The notes under the pieces: generated by a model
What the model was told of the DNA's origin: nothing
What the model saw: only the letters and a program-made list of their open reading frames with translations
Databases searched by the model: none
Source: Acidimicrobiaceae bacterium
GTDB taxonomy: Bacteria; Actinomycetota; Acidimicrobiia; Acidimicrobiales; RAAP-2
DNA length: 40,933 nt
Direction: 5' to 3'
Assembly: GCA_003136415.1 (NCBI GenBank)
Contig: PLEI01000074.1
Location: 1-40,933, forward strand
Made by a program: the position numbers and the translations under genes
In this document: one piece after another, positions 35,220-40,933 of the stretch
How the letters are laid out: every line of letters starts with the position of its first letter
Numbering within the stretch: the stretch's first letter is position 1

Positions 35220-35494
35220 TATCACCATCCCGCGGGGGCTCGAACCTCCTGCCACGGCCAGGAGGTGCACGACGTCGCTCGCCAATTCGTCCGCAAGATT
35301 GCGAGGCTGCAGTCGCTCACCCATCGAAATATCGACAGAATTGACGTGTAATTCTGCGCGCAGGAGTGCGCGCAGCAGTTCGATGCACAACAACACACCC
35401 ACTGATTTGCACTGCGGGATCGCTCGATGTCGTGGCGGAAATGTCGCGAAAGAATTCCTGTCTTATTGAAAGACCTTCCTACTAAGGTGGCGAC
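35220..35494. other. Intergenic region before the Ni/Co transporter gene
   Basis: No gene recognised. ACCTCCTG (35244-35251) and CAGGAGGT (35259-35266) form a perfect 8-bp hairpin 24 bases after the luciferase-like gene and may terminate it. TGCGCGCA occurs twice (35355-35362 and 35367-35374); it is self-complementary, so it also forms an inverted repeat. I looked for a cobalamin or nickel-cobalt riboswitch and saw no match to the known conserved boxes. Confidence 0.4.
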
Positions 35495-36688
35495 GTGACG
35501 ACGCTCGCTGCCTCCACATCTCGACGTGAGCGGGTACGAGCCACCTTCTCGCCGAGTGAGTGGAAGCGCCTCTCTGGCATGTTCGGCTTCATCGTGTTCC
35601 TCCACGTTTTGGGCTGGGGTCTCTTGATTTACGCATCGAGTCAGCACTTCGACATCGGGTCGGGAAAGATGCTCGGGGTCGGCACGGGGGTCCTCGCGTA
35701 CACGCTGGGAATGCGCCACGCTTTCGACGCCGACCATATTGCGGCGATTGACAACACGACGCGAAAGTTCATGGCCGAGGGTAAGCGACCGATGTCGACG
35801 GGCTTCTTCTTCTCGCTGGGGCACTCGTCGATTGTCTTCGCCCTCACACTCTTCCTCGGACTCGGCGTGCGCGCGCTGGGTGGCCAGGTGCGCAACTCGA
35901 ACTCGGGCCTGCATCACTACGGCGGGATCATTGGCACCCTCGTATCGGGGGGATTCCTCTACCTCATCGCCATCTTGAACCTCATCATCCTGGTGGGGAT
36001 CGTGAAGTTGTTCGTTCAGATGCGACAAGGCACGTTCAATGACGCGGAGTTGGAAAAGCACCTTGACGCGCGGGGCTTCATGATGCGCTTTTTCGGTCGC
36101 TTCGCGCGAAGTGTTGACGCGCCCTGGAAAATGTACCCAGTTGGCCTCCTTTTTGGTCTCGGCTTCGACACCGCCACCGAGGTCGCATTCTTGGTGCTGG
36201 CCGGCACCAGCGTCGCGGCCGGACTCCCGCTTTGGGCCCTCCTCAGCCTGCCCATCCTCTTCGCCGCTGGCATGAGCCTGCTGGACACGATCGACGGATC
36301 GTTCATGAACTTCGCTTACGGCTGGGCCTTTTCCAAGCCGGTGCGCAAGGTGTATTACAACATTGCCATTACTGGACTCAGCGTCTTCGTCGCGTTCTAC
36401 ATCGGCACCTTGGAATTGGCCCAAGTACTCACGACGCAACTCAAACTGCACGGCGGACTGTGGAATTACGCCGCCAACTTCAACATCAATGCGGCGGGCT
36501 TCACCATCGTGGGAATCTTCGTCGGGGTTTGGGTATTCGCGCTCCTGTATTGGCACTACGGACGTGTGGAGGAGCGCTGGGAGAATGCGGCGCTGCGCGC
36601 CCAACGCTCCCGCGGAGAGCGGCCCGACCTGCACTCGGCGGGCATCACCCTGGGCGCGGTTCACCAGCCTTTCACCATCGACGAGTAG
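35495..36688 (+). CDS. HoxN/NixA-family nickel/cobalt transporter (NiCoT)
   Basis: A 397-residue membrane permease for Ni2+ and/or Co2+. The family signature RHAFDADHIAAIDNTTRK in the second helix region is complete, with the further motifs LGHSSIVFALTLF and GLGFDTATEVAFL. About eight membrane helices are visible, with a long cytoplasmic loop after VRALGGQ. Metal specificity cannot be read from the motif alone. The GTG start has GGTGGCGAC upstream, a weak ribosome site. No urease, hydrogenase or cobalamin gene is in the window, so its client is unknown. Confidence 0.93.
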   Translation: MTTLAASTSRRERVRATFSPSEWKRLSGMFGFIVFLHVLGWGLLIYASSQHFDIGSGKMLGVGTGVLAYTLGMRHAFDADHIAAIDNTTRKFMAEGKRPMSTGFFFSLGHSSIVFALTLFLGLGVRALGGQVRNSNSGLHHYGGIIGTLVSGGFLYLIAILNLIILVGIVKLFVQMRQGTFNDAELEKHLDARGFMMRFFGRFARSVDAPWKMYPVGLLFGLGFDTATEVAFLVLAGTSVAAGLPLWALLSLPILFAAGMSLLDTIDGSFMNFAYGWAFSKPVRKVYYNIAITGLSVFVAFYIGTLELAQVLTTQLKLHGGLWNYAANFNINAAGFTIVGIFVGVWVFALLYWHYGRVEERWENAALRAQRSRGERPDLHSAGITLGAVHQPFTIDE

Positions 36689-36770
36689 AAATCAGCGCAT
36701 CCCCCCACGCTTCGTGACGTGCTTAGAATTGCCAGGGAGTTGCGGCGACGTCGCACACTAGGAAGGTCGC

Positions 36771-38420
36771 GTGGCGCATCACGACAGTCGGGGTATCGGA
36801 CGGGTTTCTTACGTATTGACCAGCGTTTACGTCCTGCTCATCATTTCGGCGGTCGTCAGCATGAAGGTCGGTCTGCCCTCCGCCAGCGCCGGTACGGGGG
36901 CCGCGACGACAACGCTGCCCGCCCTCTCACTCGGAGCCGACGGTGAACAGTCGCGCGCCGTCATCGACGAGAATCTCAAACCGGGCACCAACACCTGGCA
37001 GATGACGCCGGGCAACTCGCCCACCGCCATTCAGGGCTTTTCCACTTCCACCCAGGCCCAGATTGGCCAGAACGTCAATATCTATGCGACGACCAAATCT
37101 CCGACATTTGTCGTTCGGGCGTTTCGAATGGGTTGGTATCAGGGCAAGGGCGCTCGTCTGGTCTGGACATCACCGACCGAGAGGGGGATCAATCAATCCG
37201 CCTGTCCTCTCGATACCTCCATCAACATGGTGGCCTGTTGGAACTGGAAGATTTCGGCGGTGATGCCGGTCACCGAGGACTTCGCCCCGGGGGACTACCT
37301 GCTCAAACTCACCAGCTCGGACCAGGAGTCGAGCTACATTCCCCTGACCGTCTGGGACCCCAAGAGCACCGCCACGTACGTGTTGGTCAATCGGTCACTC
37401 GTCGAGCAGGGTTGGAACGCCTACGGCGGCTTTTCGTTCTACGCCGGAAAGGGTAATTGCATCATCGACAGCTCGTCGTATCCCGTGTGCAACCGTGCGC
37501 GCGTGGTCTCCTTTGACCGCCCCTACGACACCGGCAATGGCGCCTCGGACTTCCTCACCAACGAATTCCCCCTGATTTCGCTGATGGAGAAGGAGGGTCT
37601 CGACGTCACTTACATCACCGACATCACTTTGGCGAGCTACCCGAGCGTGCTCGCCAATCACAGGACGCTGATTTCGCTCGACCACGACGAGTCCTGGACG
37701 TACGAGGAGCGAGTGGCGTTACAGACCGCTCAGGCCAACGGGCTGAACGCCATCTTCTTTGGGGCCGCGGCCATGGTCCGCCACGTCCGCCTGGAGCCCT
37801 CCATCCTTGGACTTAACCGACAGGTGGTGGACTACCGCAACTCCGGCGAGGACCCCCTCAACGGTACGGCCAGCCCCGGGCAGGTGACGGGCAACACCTG
37901 GGAGGTGCCGCCGGCGAGTTGGTCGCCGATCCCACAGATCGGTGTTGAGTACAGCGGCTATCTCAGCCCCAACATCTTCGTACCCATGGTCATCTCCGAC
38001 GGTAGCTCGTGGGTCTTTCAGGGCACGGGGCTCACCACGGGCTCATCGTTGTCGAACGTGGTGGCGTCCGACTTCGACCACGTGATTCCGTCGGGCGCCG
38101 AGCCGGCCAACGTCGAGGTCCTCGCCCATTCGCCGGTGCCGAAGAGTGAGAGTACCGTGAGCGGCAGCGTATGGAATGGCGAGAGTTATTCCGATATGGT
38201 CTACTTCACCAACCCGGTCTCACACGCCGGCACCATCGACACCGGCAACAACGTCTGGATCGGCGACCTCTCGAGGTGCACGAACACCACGCCCCAGTGC
38301 GCCGCGCCCGCGCTGATCACCATCACCAACAACATCCTTCGCGTGTTCGCCCAAGGACCCGCGGGACTCATGGAACCAGCCGTGACCAACCTCGCTTCAA
38401 TCACTCCGGCGGGTTCATGA
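36771..38420 (+). CDS. Secreted/anchored protein similar to N,N-dimethylformamidase large-subunit C-terminal domain
   Basis: A 549-residue protein with an N-terminal membrane segment or uncleaved leader (VSYVLTSVYVLLIISAVVSM) followed by an extracytoplasmic region. An Ig-like part (IGQNVNIYATTKSPTFVVRAFRMGWY in outline) is followed by the core with FEYxxxx-like blocks, VLVNRSLVEQGWNAYGGFSFY, VVSFDRPYDTGNGASDFL, and HRTLISLDHDESWTYEER, which resemble the dimethylformamidase-beta family common in Actinobacteria. The reaction is not known for these relatives. GTG 36771 has AGGAAGG 5 bases upstream; a TAGAAT -10 box lies near 36723. A 7-bp hairpin at 38501-38525 may end the transcript. Confidence 0.75.
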   Translation: MAHHDSRGIGRVSYVLTSVYVLLIISAVVSMKVGLPSASAGTGAATTTLPALSLGADGEQSRAVIDENLKPGTNTWQMTPGNSPTAIQGFSTSTQAQIGQNVNIYATTKSPTFVVRAFRMGWYQGKGARLVWTSPTERGINQSACPLDTSINMVACWNWKISAVMPVTEDFAPGDYLLKLTSSDQESSYIPLTVWDPKSTATYVLVNRSLVEQGWNAYGGFSFYAGKGNCIIDSSSYPVCNRARVVSFDRPYDTGNGASDFLTNEFPLISLMEKEGLDVTYITDITLASYPSVLANHRTLISLDHDESWTYEERVALQTAQANGLNAIFFGAAAMVRHVRLEPSILGLNRQVVDYRNSGEDPLNGTASPGQVTGNTWEVPPASWSPIPQIGVEYSGYLSPNIFVPMVISDGSSWVFQGTGLTTGSSLSNVVASDFDHVIPSGAEPANVEVLAHSPVPKSESTVSGSVWNGESYSDMVYFTNPVSHAGTIDTGNNVWIGDLSRCTNTTPQCAAPALITITNNILRVFAQGPAGLMEPAVTNLASITPAGS

Positions 38421-38500
38421 CCACCAACGTCGGGGACGCGGGTACGTTCGTCGCATTGGCGTCTGATCTTGGTTGCTACCTCTCAGTCGTCCCCTCGTGT

Positions 38501-38525
38501 GGTCGGCGTCTGAGCGAAGCCGACC
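38501..38525 (+). terminator. Hairpin between the dimethylformamidase-like and GT87 genes
   Basis: GGTCGGC (38501-38507), an 11-base loop and GCCGACC (38519-38525) pair perfectly. It lies 80 bases after the upstream stop and 64 before the next start, in a 169-base gap otherwise without recognisable features. Confidence 0.45.
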
Positions 38526-38589
38526 GGTAAAGTTCGTCAATGGTTGCCTTCCCTTCTCCATCTCTTGCGGCGACGAAAGAGCGCCACGG

Positions 38590-39894
38590 ATGACTCTCGC
38601 GGAGCACCACGAAGTGGACCACGACGCCGATTCGTCGCCACTTCATCGCAGCCTGATGCCGATGTGGGCAGCGGTAGCGGTTGCGATCGCGGCGGTGGTC
38701 ATCGAGTCAACGATTTACTTCATGATCGTTCACCACCAGAGCGGTGCCTTCAGCGACCTCATCGGCCGCGCCCTGAACTTCGAGGGCCTTAAGACCACGG
38801 GAAACATCTATTCCAACTTCGCCCTCGAGGCGTTCACGTATCCGCCGGGTGGAATCCTGCTGCTGTGCCCGGTGGTGCTCATCCCCCTCAAGTATCTCGG
38901 CGCCGTCTGGACCGTCGGAGTACTGGGTGCCCTCGCGGCCACCTCCTTCGTCGTGATCCGCCGACTGATGAGCCCATCAGATTCAAATGCGCTCCTGATG
39001 GCAACCGCCGTAATGATCGTCTCACCCATCGCCTTTTCTGCGGTCTACGACAACATCTTTTGGGGACAGATTGGGGCCGCGTTGACCCTGGCCATCGTGC
39101 TCGATTTTCTGGTTGTTCGTGGACAGATGCAGGGGGTGCTGGTGGGGCTGGCTACATCACTCAAGATTTACCCCGGCATCTTCATCATCATTTGGTTGAC
39201 CCGCCGTCAGTATCGCCAAGCCCTGACCGCCATCGCCACGGTGATAGTCACCACTTTGGTGGCCACCGCTCTCTGGTACCACAGCAGTATCTCGTTCTTC
39301 AAGGAAGAACTCATTGGCAGTCAAGAGCTCGGACACTTCTCTACGTACACCACCGCCCAGACGAGCTCCAGCGTTGTGGACATTTTTCTACGACCGCCCT
39401 ACTTTCTCGGTCACCTTTCCTCCAGTGAGTCAATGGCCGTTGCCGCCGTGGTCGCCGTCATCGGCCTGATTGCCTCTTTCGGGGCATGGTCGCGCAGTTG
39501 TGAACTGACGGCCGTGGTGATTGGGCTGGACATTTCGGCAATCTGCTCTCCCATCTCGTGGAATCACTATTTCGCCTTTCTCCCCCTCCTCCTCTTTCTT
39601 CCGTTGGAACTGGGTTGGCGAAGTTGGACCGCGAGGGTTTCGTACCTCGCCCTGGTAGTCAATATGTTCCCGTGGCACCGCTGGCGGCTCGCCGGTGCGA
39701 TTCAGATTCTCCTGCCAAAGAGTCAGCTGTACCTCTCCTACGTAGCTCAAAACGCCACGACGATTTCCATGTTGCTCATCGTCCTGGCGGCGGCGTACGA
39801 GTTCTGGCCAGCCAATCTTTCATTGAAATTCTTGCGCCATCGCCGAGCCCAGGGGTCCGGCGCGCAGGACACCGTGGAGACTCCCTCAATCTAA
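38590..39894 (+). CDS. Polytopic membrane glycosyltransferase, GT87 / DUF2029-like
   Basis: A 434-residue membrane protein with about ten hydrophobic helices, similar to the GT87 mannosyltransferases (PimE-like) that use polyprenyl-phosphate sugars on the outer face of the membrane. Landmarks are FTYPPGGILLLCPVVLIPL, DNIFWGQIGAALTLAIVLDF, LATSLKIYPGIFIIIWL and CSPISWNHYFAFLPLLLFL. ATG 38590 is chosen because the upstream part of the frame is hydrophilic and random-like and overlaps no ribosome site. The acceptor is unknown; a role in cell-surface glycolipid or polymer assembly is inferred from the family. Confidence 0.82.
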   Translation: MTLAEHHEVDHDADSSPLHRSLMPMWAAVAVAIAAVVIESTIYFMIVHHQSGAFSDLIGRALNFEGLKTTGNIYSNFALEAFTYPPGGILLLCPVVLIPLKYLGAVWTVGVLGALAATSFVVIRRLMSPSDSNALLMATAVMIVSPIAFSAVYDNIFWGQIGAALTLAIVLDFLVVRGQMQGVLVGLATSLKIYPGIFIIIWLTRRQYRQALTAIATVIVTTLVATALWYHSSISFFKEELIGSQELGHFSTYTTAQTSSSVVDIFLRPPYFLGHLSSSESMAVAAVVAVIGLIASFGAWSRSCELTAVVIGLDISAICSPISWNHYFAFLPLLLFLPLELGWRSWTARVSYLALVVNMFPWHRWRLAGAIQILLPKSQLYLSYVAQNATTISMLLIVLAAAYEFWPANLSLKFLRHRRAQGSGAQDTVETPSI

Positions 39895-40197
39895 AATTAG
39901 GGAGAAGATGATCTCGGCCCATCGAGTGAAAATTCGACGTTCGTCACGCAACGCACCGTATTGTCTTAGCGAAAAAGTTGAGGTGAGAGCCAGAAAATTG
40001 GTGACATGACCCCTTCAAAGTGAATCGGCTCTGGCCAACCCCGTACCAATGAAATAAGGCTGCGGTTGCCCAGAGAACCACCTTTCCTCACACTCTGATT
40101 ACCTGGGGTCTCTAGGTTGAGCCAAGTCCGCTCCAACTGGGGGCGGATTCGGCTGTCCAACTGAGCACCCCTACCAAGTTCCTGAGGAGGAATGAGC
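39895..40197. other. Intergenic region before the pstS-like gene
   Basis: No gene recognised in these 303 bases. I looked for direct-repeat PHO boxes of the GTTCACC type and found none. A strong ribosome site GAGGAGG (40184-40190) lies 7 bases before ATG 40198. A promoter must be present but I cannot place it. Confidence 0.4.
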
Positions 40198-40933
40198 ATG
40201 TTAAAGAATCTGCGAGTCACCGTGGGTGTCTCGACCGCAATTATGGCGCTCGTGGCCACTGTCGCGTTGCCCGCGGGCGCCGCTACGTCGACTACGGACC
40301 CGAGCTTGGCTAGCGACACCACGCTGACCGGTCCGGCATCCATCGCGGGCGGAGGTTCGACGTTTGACGCCCCCTTGATGAACGCGGCTCAGGCGATCTA
40401 CACCGCTCGCAATCCCAATGCGACGATCTCCTCCTACTTGGCGGTTGGTTCGGGCGCTGGCCAAACGGACATCGCCACGGGACTGGTGAATTACGGCGCG
40501 TCTGATGTTCCCATGACTCAGACCAACTTGTCGGCGATGTCGCATCTCGGTACTGGTGAGAAGTCGATCTCGAACTACATCCAGGTCCCGGTTGCCCTCG
40601 GTGGCGTCGCCATGGGCTACAACTTGCCCTCGATCACCAAGAACAAGGTGTTCTCGAAGGTGGGCGTGCGACTGACGGGTGTGCTCATCACCAAGATCTA
40701 CCGCGGCATCATCACCAAGTGGAACGATCCGCTGATCTGCAAGAACAACCCCCAGTTGGTGATTGTCAAGCGTAACGCCAAGCACAAGATCATCTCGAAG
40801 ACCTGCGCGCTACCCAACCACACCATCACCGTGGTGGCTCGCTCCGATGGTTCGGGAACGACCTACGCCTTCACCAACTACTTGAACGTCGTCGCTCCCA
40901 AGCTGTGGCTCAACGTCTCGAAAGCGGAGATCT
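40198..40933 (+). CDS. pstS: PstS-like phosphate ABC transporter substrate-binding protein (3' end outside window)
   Basis: The first 245 residues of a phosphate-binding protein. The leader (VTVGVSTAIMALVATVALPAGAAT) is a Sec-type signal peptide. Phosphate-site blocks of PstS are present: GGGSTFDAPLMNAAQAIY, YGASDVPMTQ and SDGSGTTYAFTNYL. A KWNDPLI motif of the family (IYRGIITKWNDP) also fits. A longer, Lys-rich insertion lies around residues 165-205. ATG 40198 follows GAGGAGG at 7 bases; another ATG 6 bases earlier is too close to it. The frame is open to the window end, where pstC/A/B may follow. Confidence 0.88.
   Translation, partial: MLKNLRVTVGVSTAIMALVATVALPAGAATSTTDPSLASDTTLTGPASIAGGGSTFDAPLMNAAQAIYTARNPNATISSYLAVGSGAGQTDIATGLVNYGASDVPMTQTNLSAMSHLGTGEKSISNYIQVPVALGGVAMGYNLPSITKNKVFSKVGVRLTGVLITKIYRGIITKWNDPLICKNNPQLVIVKRNAKHKIISKTCALPNHTITVVARSDGSGTTYAFTNYLNVVAPKLWLNVSKAEI

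Noticed and set aside
35220..35494. Cobalamin or nickel-cobalt riboswitch before the Ni/Co transporter
   Set aside because: The region has hairpins, but I could not match the conserved boxes of either riboswitch class.
35222..36664. A 480-codon open frame on the minus strand
   Set aside because: It lies opposite the NiCoT gene, whose protein carries the full RHAFDADH signature; the minus-strand product is charged and without family features, a typical high-GC shadow frame.
39895..40197. PHO box upstream of pstS
   Set aside because: No direct repeats of the GTTCACC type were found.

Overview
The window looks like chromosome of a high-GC Gram-positive bacterium (Actinomycetota); class Acidimicrobiia is my best guess, with moderate confidence. 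The sequence-based reasons are many GTG starts, several genes with a TANNNT box exactly 6 nt before the start codon (leaderless transcription), a catalase-peroxidase, a PstS-like protein and a GT87-type membrane glycosyltransferase. The finer placement is inference. I see no rRNA, tRNA or CRISPR array.

Layout. 1-3.8 kb: 3' end of katG, a hairpin terminator, an SDR-family gene divergent from a TetR regulator with two operator copies between them, then tatA-tatB-tatC. 3.8-7.0 kb: a mobile-element zone with an orphan TnpB gene whose downstream flank is structured (possible omega-RNA), a small 67-residue gene with its own ribosome site and terminator, and an IS5-type transposase. 7.0-22.4 kb: an aromatic-acid catabolic island. 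It holds a branched-chain-amino-acid-type ABC transporter (binding protein, livG, livF, livH, livM), a VanA-like Rieske oxygenase, an aldehyde dehydrogenase, pobA, an operon with the complete protocatechuate 4,5-cleavage pathway (ligK-U-J-I-A-B-C), and a TetR regulator. 22.9-26.8 kb: a methyltransferase, msrA-msrB, a Tat-exported molybdopterin oxidoreductase with its b-type cytochrome, and a GNAT acetyltransferase. 27-41 kb: a second Rieske oxygenase, a membrane-anchored unknown, a secreted phosphoesterase divergent from an HtrA-like protease, a cupredoxin, a phosphoribosyltransferase, an aldo/keto reductase, a luciferase-like monooxygenase, a Ni/Co transporter, a dimethylformamidase-like secreted protein, a GT87 glycosyltransferase and the start of a PstS-like gene.

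How the genes work together. The island reads as one metabolic route. The ABC system imports an aromatic acid; the aldehyde dehydrogenase would oxidise a vanillin-type aldehyde; the Rieske enzyme would demethylate vanillate; PobA hydroxylates 4-hydroxybenzoate. Both branches meet at protocatechuate, which LigAB opens at the 4,5 bond. LigC, LigI, LigU, LigJ and LigK then carry it to pyruvate and oxaloacetate. Every enzyme from protocatechuate to central metabolism is present, but no reductase partner for the Rieske enzyme is encoded here. Genes in the liv, lig and msr units overlap by a few bases or are separated by 2-16 bases, which suggests co-transcription and translational coupling. The methionine-sulfoxide genes form a second functional block that may combine cytosolic (MsrA/MsrB) and extracytoplasmic (Moco enzyme plus cytochrome b) repair.
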